Notes under the pieces: generated by a model
What the model saw: the letters and a program-made list of their open reading frames with translations, nothing else
Told to the model about the DNA's origin: nothing
Database searches by the model: none
NCBI RefSeq assembly: GCF_002216775.1
Contig: NZ_CP022315.1
Coordinates: 2,356,001 to 2,420,000, forward strand
Source of the DNA: Virgibacillus phasianinus
GTDB taxonomy: Bacteria; Bacillota; Bacilli; Bacillales; Amphibacillaceae
Length of the DNA stretch: 64,000 bases
Reading direction: 5' to 3'
Part shown: one piece after another, positions 42,198 to 51,586 of the stretch
Numbering within the stretch: position 1 is the first letter of the stretch
Layout of the letters: every line of letters starts with the position of its first letter
Program-made: the position numbers and the translations under genes

Positions 42198-43376
42198 ATG
42201 AATAAAGACAAGGTACTGGTTATTAAAAACACAAAAATTTATACAGAAAATAAGGTAATGGAACTGGCAAGTTTAGTTTCTGTAAATGGCAAAATTACAG
42301 CCGTGTATGAGAAACAGGATGTACCTGCCGATTTTCCAGCAAATGCTGTGATCATTGATGGAACTGGGAAGAGTCTGATTCCTGGTTTTATTGATGGACA
42401 TATCCATGGGGCAAATGGAGCTGACGTGATGGACGCGACAGAAACGGCCCTTGATGCAATAGCGGGGGTTCTTCCTAAAGAAGGCACGACAAGTTTTCTA
42501 GCAACAACCATCACACAGTCTAAACAGGAGATTGAGGCTGCACTTAAAAATGTTGCTGCCTATGCAAATAAAATCGGACATGCGGAAGTGATTGGGGTAC
42601 ACCTGGAAGGACCGTTTATTGAAAGAAGCAGGGCCGGTGCTCAGCCAATTGAATATATAGTTGATCCCAATATCGAGCTGTTTAAAAAATGGCAGCTGGC
42701 ATCCGGGGACAAAATTAAGACGATAACCATGGCTCCTGAGCATGATCCAGATGGCAGATTTATTCAATACTTAATAAAAAATGGGGTTAATGTTTCAGCA
42801 GGACATACAAAAAGCGGATTTTCGGAAATGAAACAAGCGGTCACATATGGAGTGAAACAAGTTACTCATATCTGCAACGCAATGTCAGGCATTCATCACC
42901 GGGATATTGGTGTTGTTGGGGCCGCCTTGCAGATTCCGGAATTACGGGCCGAATTAATCGCGGACACCATTCATGTTTCCCCTGAAATGATGCAATTAAT
43001 TTATAACACAATGGGAAGCAAACGTCTTATTCTAATCACGGATGCGATGCGAGCTAAATGCTTGAATCCGGGAAATTATGAGTTAGGTGGACAACCTGTA
43101 AAGGTTTCTGCTGACCGCGCGTTACTGGAGGATGGAACACTTGCGGGAAGTATTTTGAAAATGAATAAAGCAGTTCAAAATATGCTGCATTTATCACATG
43201 TAGCAATGGAGGACATTATCGAAATGGCTTCCACGAACCCTGCAAAACAAATTGGGCTTTATCATATGAAAGGGAGCATCGCTGTCGGCAAAGATGCAGA
43301 CCTTCTGCTTGTTGACGATGGATTAACCATTCATTATACGATTTGCCGGGGAAGTATTGGATTTAAGGAGGAATAG
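42198..43376 (+). CDS. nagA: N-acetylglucosamine-6-phosphate deacetylase
   Basis: This 392-aa amidohydrolase converts GlcNAc-6-P to GlcN-6-P and acetate. Metal ligands and motifs seen are PGFIDGHIHG, GVHLEGPFIE, AGHTKSG, THICNAMSGIHHRD and the catalytic Asp of LITDAMRA. ATG 42198 has AAAGGG about 9 nt before it; ATG 42189 would add three residues but abuts the ribosome site. nagB follows after 6 bp. Confidence 0.93.
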   Translation: MNKDKVLVIKNTKIYTENKVMELASLVSVNGKITAVYEKQDVPADFPANAVIIDGTGKSLIPGFIDGHIHGANGADVMDATETALDAIAGVLPKEGTTSFLATTITQSKQEIEAALKNVAAYANKIGHAEVIGVHLEGPFIERSRAGAQPIEYIVDPNIELFKKWQLASGDKIKTITMAPEHDPDGRFIQYLIKNGVNVSAGHTKSGFSEMKQAVTYGVKQVTHICNAMSGIHHRDIGVVGAALQIPELRAELIADTIHVSPEMMQLIYNTMGSKRLILITDAMRAKCLNPGNYELGGQPVKVSADRALLEDGTLAGSILKMNKAVQNMLHLSHVAMEDIIEMASTNPAKQIGLYHMKGSIAVGKDADLLLVDDGLTIHYTICRGSIGFKEE

Positions 43377-43382
43377 TTTTCT

Positions 43383-44108
43383 ATGAATATAGTGAAAGTG
43401 AAAAATTATGATGAGATGAGCAATAAAGCCTGCCAGGTACTGGTGGATCGGATGAACAAGGTGAATAATCCAGTTCTTGGTCTTGCCACTGGATCCACAC
43501 CGGAAGGGCTATATAAAGAATTAATTAAAACATCCCGCAAAGGTGACGTTTCTTTTAAACATACAACTACTTTTAATTTAGATGAATATATTGGCCTGTC
43601 AAAAAGCAACGCAAATAGCTATCATTATTATATGAAGAACCACCTTTTCCAGTATATTGATGTCAATATGGATAATGTACATGTACCAAAAGGGGATGTA
43701 CTGGATATCAAGAAAGAATGTCAGGAATATGAAAAATCAATTCGCTCACATGGAAATATTGATCTGCAAATATTAGGGCTTGGGGCAAATGGACACATTG
43801 GATTTAATGAACCCGGTACTTCATTCAACAGTAGAACACATATCGTTGATTTAGCGGAATCAACGCGTCAGGCGAATGCAAGGTTTTTCGATTCGTATAA
43901 TGATGTACCTGAACAGGCCATCACCATGGGGATAGAAACAATTTTGGAGAGCAAGGAAATAATTGTGCTTGTTTCAGGAAACAAAAAAGCTGAAGCGTTA
44001 TCCAGACTTGTAAATGGTAAGATAAGTGAAGACTTTCCAGCGTCAGTTCTCAAAGAACATATTCATGTTACGGTAATTGCGGATGAAGCGGCGTTATCAG
44101 CTATGTAA
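43383..44108 (+). CDS. nagB: Glucosamine-6-phosphate deaminase
   Basis: This 241-aa isomerase/deaminase yields fructose-6-P and ammonia from GlcN-6-P. GLATGSTPEGLY is the phosphate loop, FNLDEYIGL has the catalytic Asp, and LGLGANGHIGFNEPG carries the His and Glu of the ring-opening set. The length fits the short allosterically simple form of Bacillus. It is expressed with nagA; an AAGAAGCTG/CAGCTTCTTTC terminator follows at 44109-44142. Confidence 0.94.
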   Translation: MNIVKVKNYDEMSNKACQVLVDRMNKVNNPVLGLATGSTPEGLYKELIKTSRKGDVSFKHTTTFNLDEYIGLSKSNANSYHYYMKNHLFQYIDVNMDNVHVPKGDVLDIKKECQEYEKSIRSHGNIDLQILGLGANGHIGFNEPGTSFNSRTHIVDLAESTRQANARFFDSYNDVPEQAITMGIETILESKEIIVLVSGNKKAEALSRLVNGKISEDFPASVLKEHIHVTVIADEAALSAM

Positions 44109-44142
44109 AAAGAAGCTGTCCCATCTGAAGGGCCAGCTTCTT
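44109..44142. terminator. Terminator after nagB
   Basis: AAGAAGCTG pairs with CAGCTTCTT, followed by TCTATTTC. It lies between the convergent nagB and yvyE genes. Confidence 0.8.
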
Positions 44143-44143
44143 T

Positions 44144-44779
44144 CTATTTCTGGTCAATTTCGATGTAAGCGTGATCTTTATCCTCGATATGAACGTTATC
44201 ACTGGTTAAATTAACGACCCACTCTTTAAATTTTAATACATCGTTGGTCCTTACATACATATGAAATATTACCTGGTCCAGGTAATCTATTTTGGACAGT
44301 ACATGTTCAGATGTTCGAAACACATTTTCCAATTTTCCAAGTAAGCCATAATCCACAGTTAACTGCATTCCCTGCATCAGCTGGCGTTCCACCACACCAG
44401 TCGATTTGATTACTTCAGAAGCTGAACCGCCATAGGCTCTGATTAACCCGCCGGCGCCTAACTTTATGCCGCCAAAATAACGTGTAACCACAATTACCGT
44501 ATCCTTCAGTTTTTGTTTTTTTAATACCTCGAGAATGGGGACACCTGCCGTACCACTTGGTTCTCCGTCATCATTTGCCTTTTGAATTTGATCATGTTCA
44601 CCAATTATATAGGCCGAACAGTTATGATTTGCATCATGATGTTTTTTCTTGATTTCTTCAATAAAAGCCTGGGCCTTATCTTCAGATTCTACACGGCTCA
44701 CGTGTCCAATAAATCGGGATTTTTGGACGATAAATTGATTTGTTCCTTCTTTTTTAATGGTATAATAGTTAGATAGCAT
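44144..44779 (-). CDS. yvyE: YigZ/IMPACT family protein YvyE
   Basis: This 211-aa two-domain protein has the UPF0029 core KSRFIGHVSRV ... DDGEPSGTAGVPILEVL and VTRYFGGIKLGAGGLIRAYG. A C-terminal DUF1949 domain follows. The family is related to eukaryotic IMPACT and probably interacts with translation or nucleic acids; its function is unproven. It lies divergent from degS, as in B. subtilis. Confidence 0.9.
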   Translation of the reverse strand: MLSNYYTIKKEGTNQFIVQKSRFIGHVSRVESEDKAQAFIEEIKKKHHDANHNCSAYIIGEHDQIQKANDDGEPSGTAGVPILEVLKKQKLKDTVIVVTRYFGGIKLGAGGLIRAYGGSASEVIKSTGVVERQLMQGMQLTVDYGLLGKLENVFRTSEHVLSKIDYLDQVIFHMYVRTNDVLKFKEWVVNLTSDNVHIEDKDHAYIEIDQK

Positions 44780-44951
44780 TCTCTATGTAACCTCCTTAAC
44801 TTAGATTATAATAGTTGAGGTATTCGTGCAAATAAAACTATGGGTAAAAATTAACTAGAAAAAAAGAATAATATTCCAATAAGTATGCTAAAAGACCCTA
44901 CTAAAAAGGTATTGTATTTCGAACATATATACACATAGGTTGGTGAGATAA

Positions 44952-46088
44952 ATGGTCATGAAGACATCAGAAAAAGTGCTTGATGGCGTTGTTGATGAAA
45001 TGATCGAGGTTGTAGAAAACAGTAAAGACGAAATCTTTAACATTAGCGAAGAATCACGAAAAGAATATGAACTATTGACCCAGGGATTACTAGAAACGAG
45101 AAATCAGGTCATTGAACATATTAATAATGGCGACAGGTTGGAACAGAAGGTGCGTTTCTCTAAGAAGAAGCTCACCGAGGTAAGTAAGTATTTCGAACGG
45201 TATTCGGAATCTGAAATACGTGAAGTGTATGAGAATACACATGCCATGCAGACTGAACTTGCCATGCTCCAGCAGCAGGAAATTGCTTTGCGCGAAAAAC
45301 GCGACGAATTGGAGCGCCGTTTACTTGTATTAGACCAGACGATTAACCGCGCTGAAGGATTAGCGGGCAAAATTACAGTTATCCTAACCTATTTAAATGA
45401 TGATTTTAAGCAAGTAAATGAATTAATTGAAAATGCGAAAGAAAAACATGAGTTTGGTTTAAAAATAATTGAGGCTCAAGAAGAGGAAAGAAGGAAAATC
45501 TCGCGGGAAATACATGATGGTCCTGCCCAAATGCTTGCGAATATCTTGCTTCGTTCAGAAATTGTTGATCGAACGTTTCGCGAGGGAGATATGGATCACG
45601 TCAGAAAAGAAATCAGCAGCATGCGTAAAATGATCCGCACTTCGTTATATGAGGTGCGCAGAATTATTTATGATTTACGGCCAATGGCTCTGGACGATTT
45701 AGGGTTGGTGCCAACATTAAAAAAATATATTGCCAATGTTGCAGAATATACTGGAATCAAAATAGAATTTGTAGCAGTTGGCGAGGAACGTCGTTTTAAC
45801 CAGAAGTATGAGGTGGCTTTTTTTCGCTTAGTTCAGGAAGCCGTACAAAACTCGATTAAGCATGCCGAAGCAACACATATTATCGTTAAATTAGAAATAA
45901 AAAAGAAAAATATCGTCATGATTGTGAAAGACAATGGACAGGGTTTTGATCCAAGCGTAAAAACGGATAAATCTTTTGGTCTGATTGGGATGCGCGAGAG
46001 AGTCGACATGCTTGATGGCAGTTTCAAAATTAACTCCGTGATCAAGGAAGGTACATCGATAATCATCAGTGTTCCACATAAAGAATAG
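44952..46088 (+). CDS. degS: DegS, cytoplasmic sensor histidine kinase
   Basis: This 378-aa kinase has no membrane segments. An N-terminal sensor with a long coiled coil (about 40-150) precedes the HisKA_3 box EERRKISREIHDGPAQMLANIL with the phosphorylated His. The HATPase domain shows VQEAVQNSIKHA, DNGQGFD and GLIGMRERV. It phosphorylates DegU to control exoenzymes, competence and multicellular behaviour. Initiation is at ATG 44952 or 44958 behind GGTGAG. Confidence 0.93.
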   Translation: MVMKTSEKVLDGVVDEMIEVVENSKDEIFNISEESRKEYELLTQGLLETRNQVIEHINNGDRLEQKVRFSKKKLTEVSKYFERYSESEIREVYENTHAMQTELAMLQQQEIALREKRDELERRLLVLDQTINRAEGLAGKITVILTYLNDDFKQVNELIENAKEKHEFGLKIIEAQEEERRKISREIHDGPAQMLANILLRSEIVDRTFREGDMDHVRKEISSMRKMIRTSLYEVRRIIYDLRPMALDDLGLVPTLKKYIANVAEYTGIKIEFVAVGEERRFNQKYEVAFFRLVQEAVQNSIKHAEATHIIVKLEIKKKNIVMIVKDNGQGFDPSVKTDKSFGLIGMRERVDMLDGSFKINSVIKEGTSIIISVPHKE

Positions 46089-46138
46089 TAAACATTGGTA
46101 ATATGTGTTATAGTCAGAATTATAAGACTTAGGAAAGT

Positions 46139-46154
46139 TAGGAAATAATTCCTA
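46139..46154. repeat. Palindrome in the degS-degU gap
   Basis: TAGGAA-ATAA-TTCCTA is a perfect palindrome within 240 bp between degS and degU. A TTAGGAAA repeat precedes it. It may belong to a degU-specific promoter, but no strong -35/-10 pair is obvious. Confidence 0.35.
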
Positions 46155-46328
46155 GACCACGAATCATAATCTTTATGTATACTGAAATTATACTAAAATA
46201 AATAGAAGTTCATCACAGTAAGGAAAAGAAAAATCCCTGATTGATGAAAGTTACACCCGTATGAAAAAGACATATATGTAATAGGGAGAAAGATAAAAAT
46301 AGAAATCTTGTAGGAGGAACAAAATTTG

Positions 46329-47021
46329 ATGGTAAAAAAAGATCTTACAAAAATTGTGTTAATAGATGATCATAAGCTTTTTCGAGAAGGGGTTAAGCGC
46401 ATATTGGAGTTTGAATCTTCTTTTGAAATAATTGCAGAAGGTGACGATGGCAATGTTGCTTCTCAATTAGTGGCTAAATATAAGCCGGATGTGGTGTTGA
46501 TGGACATTAACATGCCTGACATGAACGGGGTACAGGCTACCTCAAATCTCGTTAGACATCATCCGAATACAAGTGTTATTATCTTATCCATTCATGACGA
46601 TGAAAGTTATGTTACGCATGCATTAAAGACTGGTGCACAGGGCTATTTATTGAAAGAGATGGATTCCGATTCATTAATTGAGGCAATTAAAGTTGTAAGC
46701 GAGGGTGGATCCTATTTACACCCGCGTGTTACCCATAATTTAGTTCAAGAGTTTCGCCGGCTTGCAAAAGAGGTTCCTGCAAATCGCACTGAACTTGGAG
46801 CAGATTACCGCAAACCATTGCATTTGCTTACGCGTCGTGAATGTGAAGTACTGCAGCTGCTGGCTGAAGGGAAAAGCAACCGTGGTGTCGCTGATTCATT
46901 ATATATCAGTGAAAAGACGGTGAAAAACCACGTAAGCAATATCCTTCAAAAAATGAATGTAAATGATCGGACACAAGCTGTTGTATCGGCAATCCGTAAA
47001 GGATGGGTAGAGATAATTTAA
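46329..47021 (+). CDS. degU: DegU, NarL/LuxR-type response regulator
   Basis: This 230-aa regulator has a receiver domain with the acidic pair in LIDDHKLF, phospho-Asp in [13 protein letters not shown], and [12 protein letters not shown] with the conserved Lys. A C-terminal LuxR helix-turn-helix ([25 protein letters not shown], about 160-200) follows. ATG 46329 follows GGAGGAAC. The 240-bp spacing from degS leaves room for a separate promoter. It connects to the sinIR biofilm switch and to comF genes by known Bacillus regulation. Confidence 0.94.
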   Translation: MVKKDLTKIVLIDDHKLFREGVKRILEFESSFEIIAEGDDGNVASQLVAKYKPDVVLMDINMPDMNGVQATSNLVRHHPNTSVIILSIHDDESYVTHALKTGAQGYLLKEMDSDSLIEAIKVVSEGGSYLHPRVTHNLVQEFRRLAKEVPANRTELGADYRKPLHLLTRRECEVLQLLAEGKSNRGVADSLYISEKTVKNHVSNILQKMNVNDRTQAVVSAIRKGWVEII

Positions 47022-47073
47022 CGGGAGAACTATTTAAATTTTGGTTCCTTATCCATTTCTATGTTTTTATCAA

Positions 47074-47115
47074 TCTATGCTTTGATGAATAATTCGTCAA
47101 AGCATATTTTTATTT
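47074..47115 (+). terminator. Terminator after degU
   Basis: TATGCTTTGA pairs with TCAAAGCATA, followed by TTTTTATTT. Confidence 0.88.
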
Positions 47116-47208
47116 CTCTATCCTGAGGAGTTGCACTTTTCTATGTAAATCATGTAAACTGTTAATGAAATATTAGGATATTTATCGATAATTATGAGGT
47201 GAACTTGT

Positions 47209-48051
47209 ATGAAAATTGCTGTAATGACAGATAGTACAGCATATATTCCAAGACAAATCCGGGAAAGTGAATCGATTCATATGGTCCCGTTAAATGTTGT
47301 TTTTGGAGAAGTGTCCTACCAGGAAGAAGTTGATTTATCAACCGGCGAATTCTATCATATGGTAAAACAATCTGAGAACCTGCCCAAGACTTCTCAGCCT
47401 TCTATTGGTTCTATCATCGATAAACTTGAAATGCTGGCAATGGATTACGATGCAGTTATATCTGTTCATCTTTCAAGTGGTATAAGTGGTACATATCAGG
47501 CAGTTGTTAGTGCCGGTAAGATGGTAGAAGGAATAACTGTTTATCCATTTGATTCTGAAATTAGTTGCTTACCGCAGGGTTTCTATGCTTTAGAGGCGGC
47601 AAAAATGGCAAGGGAGAATGCATTGCCTGGAGCTATCATTGATCGGTTGGAGCAAATGAAACAAAACATGTGTGCATACTTTATGGTTGACGATCTCAGC
47701 CATTTGCAGCGCGGCGGACGATTAAATGGAGCGCAAGTACTTGTAGGAAGTTTATTGCAGATTAAGCCTCTTCTTCATTTTGTCGATAAGCAAATTGTTC
47801 CTTTTGAAAAAATCCGAACTCGAAAAAAGGCGTTGAACAGAATTATCGGCTTATTGGAAGAAGACATTAATAATGGGAAACCAGTAAAAGTAGCAATCAT
47901 TCACGGAAACGCCGAACAAAAGGCGCTTGAAATGAAACGGGAATTGGAAGAAAAACATCCTTCAATTGATTGCCAAATCAGTTATTTTGGCCCCGTTATC
48001 GGTACCCATTTAGGGTCGGGTTCAATCGGTATTGGCTGGTATATAGTCTAG
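47209..48051 (+). CDS. DegV-family fatty-acid-binding protein
   Basis: This 280-aa DegV/FakB-type protein has the MTDSTAYIP N-terminus, the SQPSIGS lipid-carboxylate loop and HLSSGISGTYQ. The RGGRLNGAQ region and GTHLGSGSIG near the C-terminus complete the signature. It binds an acyl chain, often to present it to a fatty acid kinase. The position after degU matches yviA in B. subtilis. Confidence 0.9.
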   Translation: MKIAVMTDSTAYIPRQIRESESIHMVPLNVVFGEVSYQEEVDLSTGEFYHMVKQSENLPKTSQPSIGSIIDKLEMLAMDYDAVISVHLSSGISGTYQAVVSAGKMVEGITVYPFDSEISCLPQGFYALEAAKMARENALPGAIIDRLEQMKQNMCAYFMVDDLSHLQRGGRLNGAQVLVGSLLQIKPLLHFVDKQIVPFEKIRTRKKALNRIIGLLEEDINNGKPVKVAIIHGNAEQKALEMKRELEEKHPSIDCQISYFGPVIGTHLGSGSIGIGWYIV

Positions 48052-48106
48052 CTAATTGTGGAGCCGTACGAACGGCTTCACACCATTAATATAAGGAGAG
48101 TGTGCC

Positions 48107-49525
48107 ATGAACGAACTAACCCCCTTTGATCCACATTCTGAGCTGACATTAGCTTTGCGCTATTCCGGCAAATTATTGCTTCGGAAGGAAATCCCCCTCG
48201 ACCATGCAACATTTCAACAACTGCTCAATCAACAACAATTTATTCCCCATGCTTCCATCATCAGGAAATTTAGCGGTCCTAAATGCAATCGATGCAACAA
48301 TCAAAAACGTTCATTATTTGGAATAATTCCCTGCCAAATTTGTCGTAAACAGCATCTCTATTGCCGGAAATGTATTGAGATGGGTAGGGTGCTGGAATGT
48401 GAATCACTATACAGTTGGCAAGGATCAAAACCGGACTGGCTAAGCCATGCTAATCCGTGTTCGTGGATTGGCGAACTGACTAAGCGCCAAAAGTTAGCCA
48501 GTGAGCGGATTGTTGAGGCTGTAACCAATCTTGAAAAAGAACTTCTCATTTGGGCTGTCTGTGGCGCTGGGAAAACCGAAATGCTTTACGCGGGAATCAC
48601 GTCGGCACTTAAAAAAGGCAAACGAGTCTGCTTGGCAACACCGCGAGCAGATGTTGTACGTGAGCTGCTCCCTAGGTTTCGTCAAGCGTTTTCCTCCGTT
48701 CACATCCAAGGGTTATATGGAGGAAGCAAAGATAATGATGGCACCGCTCAGCTAATTCTTGCAACCACCCATCAATTGCTTCGCTTCCAAGCAGCCTTTG
48801 ATCTGATGATTATTGATGAGGTTGATGCATTTCCATTTCATGCTGATCCCTCGCTACCATATGCTACTAGCCGTGCTAAAAATGAAACAAGCACGACGAT
48901 TTACCTGACTGCCACACCTCGCAAGATGCATCGAAAAAGAATCGCAAGGAATAATTTAGCTCATATTTTTGTGCCTGTTCGATTTCACGGGCATCCCTTA
49001 CCTGTCCCTACAATGAAAATGTCCTTAAATCTTCGTAAAAGTATCCAGCGTTTTCTTCCGCCCAATCATTTTTTTACCTGGTTAAAAAATAGAAGGACAC
49101 CAAGTCGACAATTATTACTATTTGTCCCGACCATTAATTTGGCAGAACGAATGGGGGAGAAGCTGATTGAAAAGCTATTGATTTCAGAGGATATTACCTC
49201 GGAATTGGACCTGGTTACAGTGCATGCCTCCGATGTGAACAGAGAAGAAAAGGTTATGCAATTCCGAAACAAGGAAATTTTAATATTAATTACAACAACC
49301 ATTTTGGAACGTGGAGTGACATTTCCTTCGGTGGATGTTGCGGTAATTGATGCGGGACATGAGGTGTTTGATGAAGCCGCATTGGTTCAAATCTCGGGGC
49401 GTGCTGGCAGAAGCATTGATGATCCAGATGGAGAAGTAGTATTTTTTCACGATGGCAAGACCGATGCGATGGTAAAAGCAATAAGGTCAATCAAATCAAT
49501 GAATCGGCGGGGAGGTTTTAAATAG
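48107..49525 (+). CDS. comFA: ComFA, DNA-uptake helicase/translocase
   Basis: This 472-aa DEAD-like ATPase drives single-stranded DNA import during competence. A Cys4 zinc finger lies near the start (CNRCNNQK ... CQICRKQHLYCRKC). The Walker A is AVCGAGKTEM, motif II IIDEVDAFP (a DEVD variant), motif III LTATPRK and motif VI QISGRAGRS. comFC follows immediately, without the comFB that lies between them in B. subtilis. No ComK box (AAAA-N5-TTTT pairs) was seen in the short upstream region. Confidence 0.93.
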   Translation: MNELTPFDPHSELTLALRYSGKLLLRKEIPLDHATFQQLLNQQQFIPHASIIRKFSGPKCNRCNNQKRSLFGIIPCQICRKQHLYCRKCIEMGRVLECESLYSWQGSKPDWLSHANPCSWIGELTKRQKLASERIVEAVTNLEKELLIWAVCGAGKTEMLYAGITSALKKGKRVCLATPRADVVRELLPRFRQAFSSVHIQGLYGGSKDNDGTAQLILATTHQLLRFQAAFDLMIIDEVDAFPFHADPSLPYATSRAKNETSTTIYLTATPRKMHRKRIARNNLAHIFVPVRFHGHPLPVPTMKMSLNLRKSIQRFLPPNHFFTWLKNRRTPSRQLLLFVPTINLAERMGEKLIEKLLISEDITSELDLVTVHASDVNREEKVMQFRNKEILILITTTILERGVTFPSVDVAVIDAGHEVFDEAALVQISGRAGRSIDDPDGEVVFFHDGKTDAMVKAIRSIKSMNRRGGFK

Positions 49526-50203
49526 ATGAATTGTTTATGGTGCGATGAAGAAATAATCATAAGCGTATCCTGGACCGATTTTCTGCTGCTCCCCAAAAGA
49601 AAAGTATTATGTCTAAAGTGTGCAGGTGATTTAAAATTTATTAGCGGGTCTAGGTGTATAGTCTGCAGTCGCTCCTGTGACGGCAAAATATGTTCAGATT
49701 GTCAAAGGTGGAGAAACAAAACGAAAGACCCCCTTGCAATGAATCAATCTGTTTTTCTATATAATCCTGCAATAAAAGAAATGATTTCAAAATGGAAGTA
49801 TCGCGGGGATTATTGTTTAGGTGATATTTTCAAAGAGTCATTTGTTCAGACCTTTAAGACTGCATTTGGTAATGAAATAAACGATTCAATTGTGGTTCCA
49901 ATTCCATTAAGCGATGAACGGTTACTGGAACGCGGATTTAATCAATCCGCAATGCTTGCAGACTATTTACAAGTGGAAAAAAAAGAAATATTAACCCGGA
50001 TACATGGTGAGAAGCAATCCAAAAAAACACGGATCGAAAGAATTTCAGCACGTAATCCATTTTCCTTAAACGCCGTGGTAAGTAACAAGGTTATTTTGAT
50101 TGATGATATCTATACAACCGGCGCGACTCTGCGTCATGCTGCGACATTATTACAGGAAGCGGGGTGTCCGAAAGTAAGTTCATTTACATTAATTAGGGGA
50201 TAA
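49526..50203 (+). CDS. comFC: ComFC, competence phosphoribosyltransferase-like protein
   Basis: This 225-aa protein has an N-terminal zinc finger (CLWCDEE, CLKCAGDL, CIVCSRSCDGKICSDC). The PRTase fold has PIPLSDERLLERGFNQS and the PRPP-binding motif VILIDDIYTTGATLRHAA. It interacts with ComFA and the DNA-uptake apparatus. The ATG begins directly after the comFA stop, so the two are coupled. In B. subtilis late-flagellar genes follow; here hpf follows. Confidence 0.92.
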   Translation: MNCLWCDEEIIISVSWTDFLLLPKRKVLCLKCAGDLKFISGSRCIVCSRSCDGKICSDCQRWRNKTKDPLAMNQSVFLYNPAIKEMISKWKYRGDYCLGDIFKESFVQTFKTAFGNEINDSIVVPIPLSDERLLERGFNQSAMLADYLQVEKKEILTRIHGEKQSKKTRIERISARNPFSLNAVVSNKVILIDDIYTTGATLRHAATLLQEAGCPKVSSFTLIRG

Positions 50204-50295
50204 TAAAATAAATAGGTAGCTGTTGTAAAACCTTTGCTCATAAGGGCTAAGAAATTCCGACAAAATTCTGCATCATTTTCCATGGAATTTATTTA

Positions 50296-50329
50296 GTTTA
50301 AGCAGGAATTAGACAGGGTATTGTAGAAT
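50296..50329 (+). promoter_or_regulatory. Overlapping sigma-B and sigma-H promoters of hpf
   Basis: GTTTAA (50296-50301) and GGGTAT (50316-50321) with a 14-bp spacer match the sigma-B consensus. AGGAATT (50304-50310) with GAAT (50326-50329) matches sigma-H. B. subtilis yvyD/hpf is known to use both factors, so stress and stationary-phase induction is expected. Confidence 0.78.
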
Positions 50330-50363
50330 AGTAAATACATAAGGATGAAAGGAGGACACTTTT

Positions 50364-50921
50364 ATGAAATACAACATTCGTGGTGAGAATATTGAGGTGA
50401 CAGGTTCAATACGCGATTACGTGCAAAAGAAAATAGGCAAGCTGGAACGATATTTTGATACACCTCCAACTTCTGATGTACATGTAAATTTAAGTGTCTA
50501 TAATGATGAGCAGAAAATTGAAGTAACAATTCCAATGACGAACTTATTGCTTCGGGCAGAGGAACAGCATATTGATTTGTACGCTGCCATCGACCTTGTG
50601 GTGGATAAGTTAGAAAGACAAATTCGCAAATATAAAACAAAAGTGAATCGCAGGTCGCGTCAAAATGGGGCTGCAAAACACATTTTCGCTGAACTTGAAA
50701 AAGAGCAAATAGACAATAATGTAGAAGAAGATTCAGATGAAATTGAAATTGTAAAGACAAAACGATTTGACCTTAAACCAATGGATTCTGAAGAAGCTGT
50801 ACTGCAAATGGATATGCTTGGACATACATTTTATGTATTTACGAATTCCATTTCTGGAGATACTAATGTTGTTTATCGTCGAAGAGACGGAAGGTATGGA
50901 ATTATTGAACCAAACAGTTAA
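50364..50921 (+). CDS. hpf: Long-form ribosome hibernation promoting factor
   Basis: This 185-aa protein dimerises 70S ribosomes into inactive 100S particles. The N-terminal domain (MKYNIRGENIEVTGSIRDYVQKKIGKLERYF) binds the 30S subunit. After a charged linker, the C-terminal dimerisation domain shows KRFDLKPMDSEEAVLQMDMLGHTFYVF. GAAAGGAGG precedes the ATG. The sigma-B/sigma-H promoters explain likely expression in stress. A terminator follows. Confidence 0.95.
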   Translation: MKYNIRGENIEVTGSIRDYVQKKIGKLERYFDTPPTSDVHVNLSVYNDEQKIEVTIPMTNLLLRAEEQHIDLYAAIDLVVDKLERQIRKYKTKVNRRSRQNGAAKHIFAELEKEQIDNNVEEDSDEIEIVKTKRFDLKPMDSEEAVLQMDMLGHTFYVFTNSISGDTNVVYRRRDGRYGIIEPNS

Positions 50922-50936
50922 CGAATAGATGTTTTT

Positions 50937-50967
50937 GGAGCCACCCTTTATGGGTGGTTTCTTTTTG
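50937..50967 (+). terminator. Terminator after hpf
   Basis: GAGCCACCC pairs with GGGTGGTTTC around TTTAT, followed by TTTTTG. Confidence 0.88.
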
Positions 50968-51201
50968 TTGAACGAGAATTTGATCGCCGCTTGTCGAATT
51001 TTGTTGAACACTTTACCAAAATTGAAATTTGGATTTGAAATATAAGTCTTTTCACCTATAAAAAAGCCTTTTCACCCTGCAAACCTCCTATTTGAAGGTT
51101 GAATTATGTCGAATACATACCCAAAATCAAAAAATGGCAATTAGCTATTTATTCTTTTTTTATGGTATAAGTAAGTATGCCATAGACGAGGGGGAATGTT
51201 T

Positions 51202-51363
51202 GTGAATGATCAGCACTATACTTCTTATGATTCATTAGCTATAAAAGTGAGGCAACAAGAAGAAACGATAACACAATTACTTGTCATTATCGCTGCAACT
51301 AATCGAAAACTATCTGATCTCATTGAGGCGCAAAATCAATCGAAGCATTCCCTTCAACCATAA
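51202..51363 (+). CDS. Small protein of 53 aa upstream of secA
   Basis: GTG 51202 lies 7 nt after GAGGGGG and opens MNDQHYTSYDSLAIKVRQQEE, continuing to a TAA at 51361. The middle (QQEETITQLLVIIAATNRKLSDLIEAQ) is an amphipathic, probably coiled-coil helix. An ATG two codons upstream is too close to the ribosome site. No family was recognised. An AAAGAG...CTCTTTT hairpin near 51424-51457 ends the transcript. Confidence 0.65.
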   Translation: MNDQHYTSYDSLAIKVRQQEETITQLLVIIAATNRKLSDLIEAQNQSKHSLQP

Positions 51364-51423
51364 GTGGCCCACAGTTAGTATCTTCTGTATTTTCCGCCAA
51401 AATTTTTATATCTACCCCATTTG

Positions 51424-51457
51424 TAAAGAGTTGCCCATCCCCGGGTGGCTCTTTTCT
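51424..51457 (+). terminator. Terminator after the small ORF
   Basis: AAAGAGTTGCCC pairs with GGGTGGCTCTTT (two G-U pairs), followed by TCTATTTG. Confidence 0.7.
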
Positions 51458-51499
51458 ATTTGTCCGCCGCTGAACAGTCGTCTTCGCTTTTCTTTGTAC

Positions 51500-51529
51500 T
51501 TGGCATAGTTGTTTATATAGTGTTATTAT
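51500..51529 (+). promoter_or_regulatory. secA promoter
   Basis: TTGGCA (51500-51505) and TATTAT (51524-51529) are 18 bp apart, about 57 bp before the secA start. Confidence 0.55.
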
Positions 51530-51586
51530 GAATGATGGACAATAGTAAAAGATAGATGATTTTGAACAAATTGAGGAGCGTTAATT

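Noticed and set aside
48052-48106. ComK boxes before comFA
   Set aside because: No paired AAAA-N5-TTTT boxes were visible in the short upstream stretch; only a GTGGAGCCGT/ACGGCTTCAC hairpin.
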